Positions 24,800 to 36,228 of a stretch of DNA of 64,000 nucleotides are shown here, in pieces. A program made the position numbers and the translations under genes. The notes beneath the pieces are model-generated. The model saw nothing but the letters and a program-made list of their open reading frames with translations, was not told where the DNA came from and ran no database searches. Origin of the DNA: Climacium dendroides (Eukaryota; Streptophyta; Bryopsida; Hypnales; Climaciaceae). The DNA lies in NCBI GenBank assembly GCA_950106755.1, contig OX467083.1, forward strand, positions 2,269,501 through 2,333,500, in the 5' to 3' direction. Numbering within the stretch: position 1 is the stretch's first letter; the number at the start of each line of letters is the position of its first letter.

Positions 24800-25700
24800 C
24801 ATTAAAATAATTGTGCCACTGCTAGTAGACAGCCAGGATTATTATTCATCAATGCTTACATCGACCCGAGTTTGATCGGGTGCATGCATTTGATCAACAA
24901 TTTTACGATTATATTAGTTAAAATGTAGCTAGAGGACACATTTATTTATTCATTCATTTCATACTACCCTGTTCGATTAGGTACACACTGCTCTGATCAT
25001 GATTTTCAAGCTGCTCTCGAGTCTCGACGTTCAGGGTCTTCAAGTCTTAAACTCATTTACATCGCATTCAAACTTGTTGTGATCAACCTTGATCTGTTTG
25101 CAGACAGACATCTGAAGCAAGTAGTACTCGCCAAATTACAATTCCAACATGATTGAAGGCAATCATTCCCTTTAGTCAACTTCCATTATAGAGGGCCTGT
25201 CAGAAATAGATTTTCGAGGATTAGAGATGGCAGTAGCTCATGAAATTGCAACAGCTCCGACGCTGCAACTAGACTGTCGACCACACGTGAACAACGTCGA
25301 TCATGAAGTCGCCGAGTTAATATTACTTTTGTGTATTTACTGCATGCCCTTAAAACAGCTTCAGTTGTTAAATGCTAGCTGAGATAGATTCTGAACAATG
25401 GTCACATCGAAATCACGGCACGGGTCCCGGGGAAACTACTCATTCATCACAAAATGGTGGTATTTCAAAAACTTGGCATTTTTACTTTCACAATGTGCAT
25501 TTTGAAATCTATATCAGTCCTAGATTGTAGAGCTAAAGAAAGAAATGAATAGAAAAGTGGCGTATAAAATACCGTCGTTTGAACAAAATTTCTCGTAGGC
25601 TCAAAACAACTTCAAAATATTAGTCTCAAAGGCGAAGCTAAAATCTTCACCTACAATAATTTTTTTAACAAATCCAACCGCATAATCCTTTAATTAGTTA
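24800..25700. other. Downstream flank of the SHR-like gene
   Basis: The GC-richer composition continues to about 25440 and then reverts abruptly to AT-rich. It presumably includes the 3' UTR; an AT-rich stretch with ATTAAAATAATT follows the stop by about 15 bp. No second gene was recognised. Confidence 0.4.
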
Positions 25701-25704
25701 ATTT

Positions 25705-25800
25705 GTTAGATCCCAAATGGTTGGATTTCATCTTTCAAACCTTTTACCCAAAAATATATAGATCCTACAACTTGTAACTCTTCATAATATATTTTTATAC
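25705..25800 (+). repeat. Dispersed repeat segment (inverse of 7665-7765)
   Basis: It carries TCCCAAATGGTTGGATTTCA and GATCCTACAACTTGTAACTC in the same order as the minus strand of 7665-7765. It ends shortly before the Helitron-like copy 2. Confidence 0.5.
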
Positions 25801-25864
25801 TTTGACCAAATAATGTGTGAAAATTTCAAAGAAAAACATGAAAATTTTGTTTGAAATTCTTAAA

Positions 25865-26691
25865 TCATACTACTAAAATCATAAGTCCCTCTATAATATC
25901 ACAAATGCTATCATTAATATTAGGGGCTTGTGCTTGCTATGCTACGCATTCATTGTATCGCATCTTAATAAAAATTTGATATATTTGAATAGAATGCATC
26001 ATAATGATTTTGATAAGTCTTTAAAATAATTATTTTAATTATTTTATAAAAATATTTTCAATCATGCATACATAAAAATCATATTTTCACACAATGTGAT
26101 ATTACTGAAATAGAGTAGAAGTTCACAATCACCTCTATGATATCACTTTTTACAAAGGATGATATTATAAAAATAATATAGTCGTTACCATTGAGGTGAT
26201 ATTAAAGAGGATCAATATGGTGATATTATAAAAGTAACAATTCCATTGCTTTTCTTGGCTTTATACTTCTTTTGCATTTCTATAATTTTGTGCTTTTATG
26301 AGGTTTGAGCTTTTGAATTTCTGATTTCAATTTCTATTGTTACTACCAAATGATTTGAGAAATTTATTAGATTGAACTGATTTTGAATTTCACAACAATT
26401 AAACTATTCACGAGATTTATAAGTTTTTCCTTTAAATTCTTCTATTTGGGTTGCCATTGTTTGTAACAATTGAGTCAAATCTCTAATGCATTCTAATGTA
26501 TGTGTATTTTTTTATTGTATCCATCATTGCATGTATATCATTCATCATTCATTAAATTTCTATTGTTTATATCAATATATGCTTATTTGAAGATTTATTG
26601 AAATTCTTGTTCTTCATTCTATTTAATACATAAATTTTTTTTAATGAAATTTTAATGGTGAATGCGTAGCATAGTAAGTGCCAACTGCTAG
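25865..26691 (+). mobile_element. Helitron-like non-autonomous element, copy 2 (827 bp)
   Basis: On the plus strand it begins TCATACTACTAAAATCATAA after an A and ends CCAACTGCTAG before a T, as expected for Helitron A/T insertion. It is diverged from copies 1 and 3 but collinear. It has the inverted GCTATGCTACGCATTC copy near the 5' end, GTGATATTA-type motifs in the 5' third, and an internal segment matching a short AT-rich frame seen in copy 3. There is no Rep or helicase. Confidence 0.62.
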
Positions 26692-26812
26692 TAGATGACT
26701 AAAAATGCTAATTATGTTGCCCAAAACATATTACTTGATCCTTTAGAGGTTAACGAACTAATGTAAAACTACTAAAATCATTCATTTCCAATTGATAACC
26801 TAATATGCATAC

Positions 26813-26965
26813 CATAGTTGTCATACTAGACAAGTTACTATTCATTTTTCGTCTTGTAGGACGAGTTGTTATTCATCAAATGTACTTGAGAGGTACATTT
26901 GATGAATAGTAACTCGTCCTACAGAATAAGAAATGAATAGTAACTTGTCCAGTATGACAACCACG
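26813..26965. mobile_element. hAT-like foldback MITE (153 bp), 8-bp TSD ATGCATAC
   Basis: The whole element is an imperfect palindrome. The left arm (26813-26885, starting CATAGTTGTCATACTAGAC) pairs with the right arm (26893-26965, inverse starting CGTGGTTGTCATACTGGAC) around the 7-nt loop TTGAGAG. Exact ATGCATAC copies flank it (26805-26812, 26966-26973). The end sequence resembles that of the 17157-17408 element (CA..GTTGTCATA). A transcript would form a long hairpin, so a small-RNA precursor is possible. Confidence 0.85.
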
Positions 26966-26973
26966 ATGCATAC

Positions 26974-28030
26974 TTAGATTGAGTCAAATTTGCAATTACC
27001 ATTTTGTTTTACTTCTAAAGAAATGAAATCGTAAATTTTTAAGAGATTTTTACTATTATTATATGGAATATTTTTTTATTTTTTGTGAATTTTTAGTGAA
27101 GACTTGATGAATTCATAAAATGATAATCGATGGTTACAAAAAAACACTTGTCCTATTTTTTATCCCCTTGGCTTTAGATGAGTGATTTTTTGGCTATAAA
27201 TTTTGTAGTGCATGTCCAATCACTAAAAAAATCCATATTTTTTTAATCCATTTTTTGTGACATCCATCTATTTCTATATTAACAATGACATTATATATAA
27301 TTTCAAGACATTGGTTGTAACATCAAATGAGTAACACATGTTCAATGTCACAAAAAAATATGTTAAAAAAATATGAATTTCTTCTTGTGAATGTTCATGA
27401 AATTTGAAACAAAGGTATGTGTAATAGTCATAGACAACTTGTAGACATTGAGTAATTTTTTGCATTTTGTAAAAATTAGTATACTATTTTTAAAAAACAA
27501 TCAATTAGATGTCTAATCTTGTCATTTGGAATTTAGGGGGTTTTAATCCTATTTTTTACTTGAAAATACAAATTAGGAACTAAAATTTGAAGAAGTAGTT
27601 GTTGTCTTAAGATTGCATGTAATGACGAAGAGGTTTTATGAAAATTGTATCGTATATCATGTGTTGTGTGTTTTGTATGAAAACTAGAATGAAAGAAAAA
27701 AAATTCTTTTCAGAAGTATTTGGGGCAATTCAAGCACATCAAAGTGTAGAAAAATGTACATTTCTAAATTCATTTTTATGACTTTTTTTAAATCACTAAA
27801 AATCGAAATCTTCATATATCCATTTACTGCTAATTCCTAGTCAATTCTAATTCCATAGTAGTCGACAATAGTTAGTGGTAGTGAGTAGTATTGTAGAATT
27901 GTTCCATTGATTTTTTATTTCATTTTCAATGATTTTTAAATTTTGAATTAATTTTTAAATATTTTTTTAAAGTTTAAAAATTATTTTGAATTATTTCTAG
28001 TTCATTTTTAATAATTTTAAAGTTCATCTT
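26974..28030. other. AT-rich intergenic DNA
   Basis: No gene or bounded element is supported. The short minus-strand frame 27274-27465 lacks any recognised domain. Confidence 0.5.
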
Positions 28031-28173
28031 CATGATATTTACTGCATTGTTCCTACATAGTAATTGTAGTAAGCATAGCAATGATAGTCCTATGGTTCAA
28101 TATAAATGCTCTGAGATTAAAGTGTTTAGTGCTAAAACCATTCACTAAGGGCTTTAGTATTTTAGTAGTATGA
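28031..28173 (-). mobile_element. 5' terminus of a second Helitron-like family
   Basis: On the minus strand TCATACTACTAAAATACTAAAG starts at 28173 after an A. The first 15 bases match the start of the three ~850-bp copies, but the following sequence (AAGCCCTTAGTGAATGG...) is different. This looks like the start of a related element extending toward lower coordinates. I could not locate its 3' CTRR end, so the low-coordinate limit given is arbitrary. Confidence 0.4.
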
Positions 28174-30009
28174 TTGTGTCATCTATACAATAAAGTCATT
28201 CCACATTTGCAGGTCAAGATTTCTTAATGGCAACTTAAGGTCTTAATATCCTATAGATACAATGGAGAGGCCAAAATATGGCTTATTGAACATATTGTAA
28301 GTTTGTAATTTGGCTCTTTATAACCATTCATCATTCATCAAAATTTAAAGGATAACTAAATTTTTTGTTCATTTGATTTTTTAGATTTTAAAACTAATTT
28401 TTTGACTTTTATACTATATAAAGAAAGAAAATGCTTCTTTGTAAATATTTTTCAAGACAATGATTTTTAAAAATGACTATTTAATAAGAACTTTACATTT
28501 CAAACCTAAATAATTAAATTCTTGTAATAATCATTTGTATTTTATCCATAATTAACTATAAAAGGATATTTGAGTGATTTGTTTTAAATTTTATTATAAT
28601 TAAATATTGATTTGTGCAATGGTAAATTTAATTGTTTAAATATGATCTATAGATCATAGTTTACAACTTTATTTGACAATGTACCGAAAATTGGCAGACA
28701 TGCTAATTTGCCAGGCTCCCTCCCCTAGCAAAAAAGGTGGGCCATTCGATGTAAGAAGAAAATTTGAGCACCCCTAAGACCATTGATGTAAGAAGAAAAA
28801 ACCTATGGAAGATGCGTTTCTCTAGGGTTGTTGATGCGTTTTGCAAAAAAAGAGGGGTGGTTCGACATTATTGATGCAGAGCCGCAATTTCAAAATATGG
28901 GAGGCATTGATGCCGTCTATGGGACATCGCTCTCACAGTTGTTGTCCCACTCTAGCTTCACAAACTTTGAGCTCTCGTGTTCTAACTCCCTCCTGCCCTT
29001 GTACTCTGCTTTAGGGCAACAAAACCAATGCTCTCAAACTTGGAACATCCACATCACACCTTAGTTGTTGGTGAGCAAACTTGTGCCACACCCCACAGAT
29101 GGTGACAATCGTTCCAAACATTCTGAGCAAAATTGGTGACCATATTCTAGTTCTAACTTATGACCTAATCCAAGGTTTGAATCAAAAGAATAGTAGTTGC
29201 ATCTACCATAGATTGTACTTTGTCGAAGGCGCTTCGAATGTTGGAATTTTTAATTTAAACTGAGAAGCAAGCGCAAGCGGTGAGTTTGTATCTCTGCTTT
29301 GAGGGTTTCTTCTTCGTCTTCATTCAAACTCTAAAGCAGGGAACTATGTGTATGTATATGTTCTAGTTCAAATTTGTAAACCTAGTCCGAGGTTTAAAAG
29401 CTAGCCAATTTGTTCTCTCCATTTCTATTTCCATTTCTTCCTTTGGAATTTCTTGTGATCTAATCAGCTCATCAGTTTTAGTTTTCGGTTTCAAGCTTTG
29501 GGGTGCATCCAAGATGCTTGTTTGCAGTGAATGTGGCAATTTAGGAGAGTGGAGTGTCGTATAGAATGTTTTTCCGAAGGACATGGAGAGTGTTTTTTGA
29601 ATCTCTAGTTGTAATATACTGTATTGTACTAGCATGTTCTAGTTCTAAGTACATATGAGTGATTGGGGTGTATGGGTGATGCCAGCTTTGACTTTGGAGG
29701 TGGTTTTGGTTTTGTTTGTGATTCCATTTTTAGGGACTATGTTCTAAAGTTGTAAGTATACATTCAAAGGTTTAGAGTGTTGTTGGATTACAAACAAGAG
29801 GACGAGAGTATTCCATTTTTTTGTAAGAAAGGTGAACATGAGTCTAAAGGGAATGATCATTGAGAAGTAGACCATTAATTTTTGCGGGTTTTTGAAATTT
29901 AAAGCATATGAGTGCGTATATTTTTGAATAGTGAAATCCGTGTTTTAGCATCTTGATGATCTTTGGTATTTCTTGTTAATCATTTGTTGGTTTTGTGAAG
30001 GTTTTCAAC
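28174..30009. other. Intergenic DNA with short weak frames
   Basis: No gene is recognised. The frame at 28828-29064 (WFDIIDAEPQFQ...) and the region to about 29640 have somewhat more protein-like composition than the AT-rich flanks. They have no domain I know and no splice partner. The stretch may be old leader or gag-less retroelement sequence. Confidence 0.35.
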
Positions 30010-30353
30010 ATGGCAAAAGAGACAGCAGTAAATGAAGTTCATTTGTAAACCAAAGCTGCTCCTACTGAAAATGCTACTCAGTCAGACAACCACCTACAAT
30101 CCAACAGGAATCAATGAAAAAAACCCTAAGGAAAAAAAATACACTACAACTCTATAAGCAGTTGCCCTTAAGACAACTACTCTGAAAAAGCACCCTAGGA
30201 ACAAGCCCTTCCATAGCCAAAAGAGATGGAACTGAATGTAACCATTTCAGTGGGCAGTGATGACATCTCCATCAGCTTGTTGGTAAAGGTGGAGAAATTC
30301 ATTGACAAGAAGTGCCTTTTAAGTCTTTGTTCCATTGAAAGAAAAGGGGCTTG
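30010..30353 (+). pseudogene. N-terminal exon remnant of a Rep/HUH-like transposon protein
   Basis: The frame from 30226 reads MELNVTISVGSDDISI, then VEKFIDKKC and CSIERKGA, and stops just after a good splice donor (CTTG|GTAAATG at 30353/30354). The order ...F...KC...ERG... followed after an intron by L(H)MQMV matches, from memory, a protein encoded by plant and algal mobile elements with an HUH nuclease. Upstream (30010-30120) MAKETAVNEVHL and further short segments are broken by stops. Its second exon is at 32600-33204, separated by a solo LTR. The family assignment is inference. Confidence 0.4.
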
Positions 30354-30843
30354 GTAAATGTACACTAGACCCAGGTATACTTTTCATGTCAAAATTCAAT
30401 TTTCTTAGAAAACATGGTTTTCTACTTAGTCATACTCAAACTTTAAAATTGTTTTTATAACTTTTGTTTCATTTTCCTAGATGCTACATATGTATAGTCC
30501 ACATGTGCATTATTGAATCTATTGGGAAACTTCTTTGAGTGCGTTAAATTTGTACTTTTGTGGATTTAAAAAAAAATCACAGTCAATTTTGTACTACAAT
30601 CATGTGGAAAAGTACAAAAAAATTTGCCTTAGGAAACTTTTATCTTTATTTCCTTTCTTTAGAAAAGACAACAAAAGATTCTTTATTGGAATTTACTATT
30701 ATATTCACAAACACATCATTTTTGTAGCAAAAATATAGGAAAATATTATTATTTTAGTTGGCAATATGTAATTTGGTGAGAAATGAATTTTTTCAAAATT
30801 GCCCCAAAGATTCTAGATGCTATTGACTAGTTCTATAATGGCT

Positions 30844-32481
30844 TGTGAGTGAATTTCACCGTGAGGCAAAATGCATCCATAAGGTTGGGCCAAGAGGAGT
30901 GTATGGGACCTCTAACTAACGCCTCCAAGCAATGGACTCTATCAAGTTTTTATCCAATTTTCATGTGTATGAGGTTAGGTGGGAAAAAGGTAGCTTGACC
31001 AACTCCCTCAAAGGTCCAATGACACTCTCTAAATATTCTAAAACATCACCTAAGAAGTTGTAGCGTCCTCCTAGGTCAAAATGGCACTTAAAAACCTCCA
31101 CTTAGAGCTCAAAATGGGTAAAATTGGCATCTCAAATTTATTCCAGCACATCTTCTTCTACCCAATTGCCTTAAAACCTCCTTAGATTCTTACCCTCACC
31201 AACCTTGTGAATTAGGGTATGTTCCTAGGTGAAAGTTGAGCTCAAAAGTGCAATTGAGAGCTCCAAGGGCTAGATTTGAGCCCTAATTGAGAAATTCCAG
31301 CACACATTAATCCCATCCAAAACCTTCAACCCCACTCTCTTTCCACCTTCTCTTCTTTTACATGTCTCTTAAATCTTAAGTGAGTGCTTCTACATTCACC
31401 CCAATTTGTCCATAAAGCTCACCACCCACATAATCCAAAAACAACCAACAATTCCATAAAACTTGCAATCAAAATTGCACTTCAACCAAGTACAAACATT
31501 GAGTGAACATCACCTCAGTCCCATAGCAGACCAGCGGCCACTAAAGCGGCCATTGCCATCTCTATACTTGTCCAATTGGATTGAGAATAGTCTCCATGGA
31601 AAGCTACTTTGACCCTTCACTTCCCCTCCAAAATTCAGCTTCATACTTGCTGTAGAACTCCCGCTAGATGCCTGCAAAGTTGGTGCTCTCCTTTCACCGT
31701 GGCAGCAAACTTCCTCGCACTAAATCGGTTGCCGTGATCTCGTCCAAGCTCCGTTGGGGACGAGCCATAGCTTGTTGGAAAGCTAACTTCCACGCGCTTC
31801 ATCCCTCCAAATTTCAGCCTCAAATTCGTTGTAGAACTCCCGCTGGATGCCCACAAAGTTGGCGCTCTTCCCTAGCTGCGGCAGCATACTTCCTCTCCCC
31901 CATTTCTCCTCAATCTTCACTTTCCACCCCCAAATTGGCTCTAATCCTATCCTAACTCCTTGCCATCACTTCCTAACATCCTTCTTTTCAAAATCTCACA
32001 CACACAAGAGAGAAAGAGAGAGAAAAAAACTCCTAACCCTAATTCGACCTTTACCTACTTTCCAACTAATTCACACTCCTAATTACTTTCATCCATCTTT
32101 AATTTACTGAAAAATACCTTCTAATTATTATTTTCACCTAAAATAGTACTCCTATCACTATGTTAGTGCCTTCCTAGTAGTTATATGTTTGATGACTTTT
32201 TTTGTGCATTTCATATTTCTTCTTTTTTGTTGGTTTTCAATTTATATTTAGCTCTATTTTCAACTTCTAATCTTGGTTTTCAATTCCCTTTTTGTATTTC
32301 TTATCTTTTAAATATTTTTAGTTTGTAATTTTGAAATAGATTCCTATCTAATGTATTAAAAGCCTTCTAACTAATGGTTATAGTTTAATCTAATGAACTA
32401 ACACTTTTGAACTTGAAATCTCACACATAATTTTTATATTTTTACCATCATCTTAGAGGTGAACCATTACAGTGGTTCACA
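30844..32481 (+). mobile_element. Solo LTR, copy B (1638 bp), 5-bp TSD TGGCT
   Basis: It begins TGTGAGTGAATTTCACC and ends GTGGTTCACA, giving perfect TGTGA...TCACA terminal inverted repeats. It is flanked by exact TGGCT (30839-30843, 32482-32486) and homologous end to end with copy A at 2393-3866. Within it, a segment of about 178 bp is repeated in tandem (AACTCCCGCTAGATGCC near 31657 and AACTCCCGCTGGATGCC near 31836). The element separates the two exons of the Rep-like pseudogene and so lies in what was probably its intron. Confidence 0.85.
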
Positions 32482-32599
32482 TGGCTAAACAACAAAATTT
32501 GAAATTTTTTATTTTTCCACCTTCTATTTTACTTTCTTTAGTAAATTTGTATTTTTAGTACACCAAAATTTTGCCAAAAGTGTATGGGATCTAGTGTAC

Positions 32600-33273
32600 T
32601 TTCACCCGGCTATGTGTAGACTGTACATGCAAATGGTGTGCCAACTTTTCACAACTTCAGCAGTCATGGCCACCAAACATCTAAAGATGTATCTTGGATG
32701 GAATGATGCTAAAAAGGCCCTAGTAGGCCATCACATTCTCATGAAAACTCTTTGAAACATCGGGCTACATACCTTCATTGGCATGCTTGGGTACTATATA
32801 AAAGACAAAGGTGAGGAGCATTTTCATTTTTCAATGTGTTCACAGGAATATGACAAATGAACAAATTGAAAAAGGAGTTGAAGAGTACATTAAGTACTGT
32901 ACTCCATTCGCAAAGAATAGAATTGTTCTCACTCACACCAACCTCATGGAGAGGGCTGCGAGTTACTATAGGTACAAGTTGAGGAAACAATTGGGCAATA
33001 TTCTTCCAGGCACTCTCCTGCTAATGCTGCGTTCAAGACAATACATTTCCTCAGCTTCTTGAGTTTTTCCAATCCGTCAAGGTAGCATGCAATACAACAG
33101 GGTTGCATCGCTCTGGAAATTTATGATGAATCCGCATACTATTGAAATGGATGATGTGACTCAAATTTTCTTTGAGCACAAATCCAAGTTCCTACCTCGT
33201 TGATTTGGGGCGGCAACGGCTTGCTACACAATTTGACGATGCATAAGAGGGTGCACAACACAATTACATTGTT
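32600..33273 (+). pseudogene. Second exon remnant of the Rep/HUH-like protein
   Basis: From 32612 the frame reads MCRLYMQMV (probably a decayed HUH motif, LHLQMV), KHLKMYLGWN, a TGA at 32753, GLHTFIGMLGYYIKDKGEEH (Tyr/Lys motif YYIKDKG at 32792-32812), a frameshift, VEEYIKYC, KNRIVLTHTNLMERA, MLRSRQYISSAS, a TGA at 33060 where Trp is expected, and then WKFMMNPHTIEMDDVTQIFF. HUH plus Y..K is the active-site layout of Rep-type rolling-circle nucleases, including Replitron transposons. A putative further intron (GTAAATG at 33279 to TTTGCAG near 33339) and a broken Asp-rich frame (33400-33510) follow up to the Copia insertion. Confidence 0.42.
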
Positions 33274-33510
33274 CTAGGTAAATGTATTTGAAAAGTATGG
33301 GTTTCTATTGTTTTTTTGCTTTTGTGGCAATTTTGCAGGTTTTGTACTCAAGTATTTATTTTTGACAACTTAATTTACGTGATTATTTTGTTACAACAAA
33401 TGATCAAGAATGCTCTCATCGTGACTAGAACGATATCATTGTCATCAATGATGGTCAAGATCCAACTACAGACCAAGATTCTGAGGCACTAATTGGCCCC
33501 ATGTACATAG

Positions 33511-33670
33511 TGTTAGAATATACTTAGTATAATGTATAATAAATAGTTTTGTATTTAAAAGTGATAGAAGGTTGTGACCTTTTATCTATGGGCATGACCC
33601 TTCATTGTATATAAACACTTCTTGTGACAATAAAATATAATCATAATTGCAGACTATAATAATTCTCATA
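33511..33670 (+). repeat. Copia 5' LTR
   Basis: The 160-bp LTR starts TGTTAGAATATACTTAG and ends TTCTCATA. It matches the 3' LTR except at four positions. It contains TATATAA near 33609 and AATAAAA near 33631, compatible with promoter and polyadenylation signals. If the end is placed at the CA (33668), the LTR is 158 bp; the 160-bp reading is preferred because it gives near-identical flanks CATAG/CATAA. Confidence 0.88.
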
Positions 33671-33680
33671 TGGTATCAGA
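33671..33680 (+). other. Primer-binding site (tRNA-iMet type)
   Basis: TGGTATCAGA directly after the 5' LTR matches the 3' end complement of plant initiator tRNA-Met used by most Copia elements (TGGTATCAGAGC). Here the next bases are AT instead of GC. Confidence 0.85.
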
Positions 33681-33806
33681 ATGAGAAGATACTCTCATAT
33701 TTTTAATTCTAGAAATTTCATGCACATGATTAGAATGATTGAATTCATTCTATGATGCATAGTGTTTTTATTAAGAAATTAATATAAAATTTAAGTACAT
33801 TTTATA

Positions 33807-34650
33807 ATGTGTATTTCAAAAGTTCCTGAGACAAAAGATATCGGGAAATTCGATTGTACTTACTTTAATATATGGAAGCATAAACTAACATTGTTTTTGA
33901 AAGCTCAAAAATTATGGTCTCTAATTGATGGAACAGAGGCTAAATCCATAAATCCTACAGCTAATGAAATTGCAACTGGCGTTGCTTGCCTATCCTTAAC
34001 CGAAGAAGGTAGTATAGCTAATTGGGAAGAAAGGGATATAATTACTCTTGCAATTATTAATAATTGCTTAGATCTTTCAATTGCTTCTCATATACAAAGT
34101 AGTACAACATCAAAGCAAGCCTAGGAAGAACTTTCTAGGATATTTGAATCTCAAGATGTTGTTACAAGAATGCATCTAAAAAATAAATTACATTCATTAA
34201 AAATGAATAATAATGAAAATATGACAAAACATATATATAAGTTTCGATTATTAATCCAGCAACTAGCTGTTGCTAGTACTCCACTTTCTGATGAAGATGT
34301 AGTTCATGCATTAATTGAAAGTGTTTCTATTAAATATCATACATTTGTTAGTTCATTACGTAGACAACCAAATTTGACCCTACAATCTTTAATTCCTGAT
34401 TTAATTCAAGACAAAACCTTTTTACAAGATCTTAATTCCCAAAATTCTTCAATTGATACTCAATCATCACTTTATATTGGTAAATGAATTCCCAATTTTT
34501 AAAAAAATTGGAAGAAAAATCAAAATATTTCAAAATATGGAGAGTCTTCAAGTAATAAACCTCCATATAACCAAAAATCTATTAGATGTTTTAATTGTAA
34601 GAAATTAGGACATCACATTAGAGATTGTCGATTTTAAAAATCTAATGATA
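33807..34650 (+). pseudogene. Copia gag, broken
   Basis: A single frame runs from ATG 33807 through the gag core (FDCTYFNIWKHKLTLFLKAQ, later TKHIYKFRLLIQQLA and RQPNLTLQSLIPDL) to a CCHC zinc knuckle, CFNCKKLGHHIRDC (near 34590-34632). In-frame stops lie at 34122 (TAG, at a Trp position of the family), 34485, 34500 and 34635. The order and knuckle identify Copia Gag, the capsid protein that packages the RNA. Confidence 0.85.
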
Positions 34651-34689
34651 CAAATAAGCAACAATCTAATTTTACTAAAACTGATCAAA

Positions 34690-36175
34690 GATTATATGTT
34701 GCATCATTATATAATTCATCAAAAATTATCGAAAAAGTTGATAATCATTGGTATGTAGACACCGGTGCTACACAACACATGTGTTACAATATTAACGCAT
34801 TCATTACTTATGAAAAATGGGATAATGGACCTTTAGTAAATTTGGGTGATAATACAATCCATACTATTTTTGGACAAGGTGATGTCGCCATACAATTATC
34901 TAATAATGAAATTAAAGAAATTCTAAATGTTTTACATATTCCAAAGTTTACTAAAATTTATTTTCAGTAACCAATTTGATAAAGCTAGAGGGGTACTTAT
35001 AATTAAAGATGGTATTTGTACTTTGAAAAATAATATAGGTACAATCTTCACCAAATGTCATTTAGAAAATGATTTGTATAAACTTGGTTTTACAAATACA
35101 TCATACAAAAAGATTGCAACACTTCTTGTAGTAGTAGAAAATAATAAAGCCCTTTTATGGCACCATAGAATGGGCCACATTAATAAACAACGATTACAAC
35201 AATTAAAGTCACACTCTATTGGACTAAACAATTATGATGTTAATACATTACCTAATTATATGTCACTCATATTTAAACGGAAAACAACATCAACTACCCT
35301 TTCCAAAATCAACCACCAATAGAGCATCTGAACTCCTAGCCTTAATTCATAGTGATGTGTGTGGACCAATTAATCCACCTACACATTTTGGTGCATTATA
35401 TTTTTTGACATTTATTGATGATAAATCAAGATATACAATTCTATATTTATTAAAGTATAAATCTAAAGTTTTTGACAAATTTCAAATTCATAAAACACAA
35501 GTCGAAAATGAAACGGCCAAGAAAATCATTATTCTCTGATCTGATAATGGCGAAGAATATAGATCTAATAAGTTTGACACCTTTTATCAACAACATGGAA
35601 TTAAATGTCAATATACTGTCCCAAACTCACCTCAACAAAATGGTGTAAGTGAATGTAAACATCGTACACTAATTGGTGCCACTATATCAATGTTATCCCA
35701 TAGTGGATTATCAAAATCCTTTTGGGGGGAAGCTATAGTAACTGCAAACTATTTGCAAAATCGTTCACCTATTAAAGCTTTAAAAGGGCTTACATCCATT
35801 GAAATATGGATAGGCCTCCAACCAAATCTTTCATATTTACAAATTTTTGGATCTAATGCATTTGTTTTAATTCAAAAAGATAATTGAAAAAAGTTGGACA
35901 ATCATACTATTTTTTGTATATTCCTAGGTTATAGTCTTGAGGCTAAGGTTTATCGTCTTATGCAAAAAGATAATCATAAAATTATCATTTCTAGAGACAT
36001 TATTTTTGATGAACAATTGTTTGGTCCCACTTTTCTTCAAACTCCTTGGTATAGCACAGATTCTAATGATATTGATCTTTCCTTTCCTATGTCTTTTTTA
36101 AAGCCAATAACCATACCCAATAGGCCAATATTCCTACAACAATTCCTAACTCAAAGAGTGCAAATTCCGAGTTAA
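34690..36175 (+). pseudogene. Copia protease and integrase, broken
   Basis: The protease active site is WYVDTGATQHM (near 34749). The integrase follows: HHRMGHINKQRLQQL of the zinc region, then after a frameshift GKQHQLPFPKS, HSDVCGP (first Asp), SDNGEEY (second Asp) and SPQQNGVSE (catalytic Glu), and later FLGYSLEAKVYRL. There are stops at 35537 and 35885 and a frameshift near 34965-35320. The second Cys pair of the zinc finger is not intact. Confidence 0.85.
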
Positions 36176-36228
36176 ATCTACAAGGAGAAACTCGTAACCA
36201 ACCTAGTTCTTCAATAAATACCTCACAT

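Noticed and set aside
31641..32110. Three frames of 70-95 codons in the Ser/Pro-rich part of the solo LTR.
   Set aside because: The homologous LTR at 2393-3866 does not preserve them.
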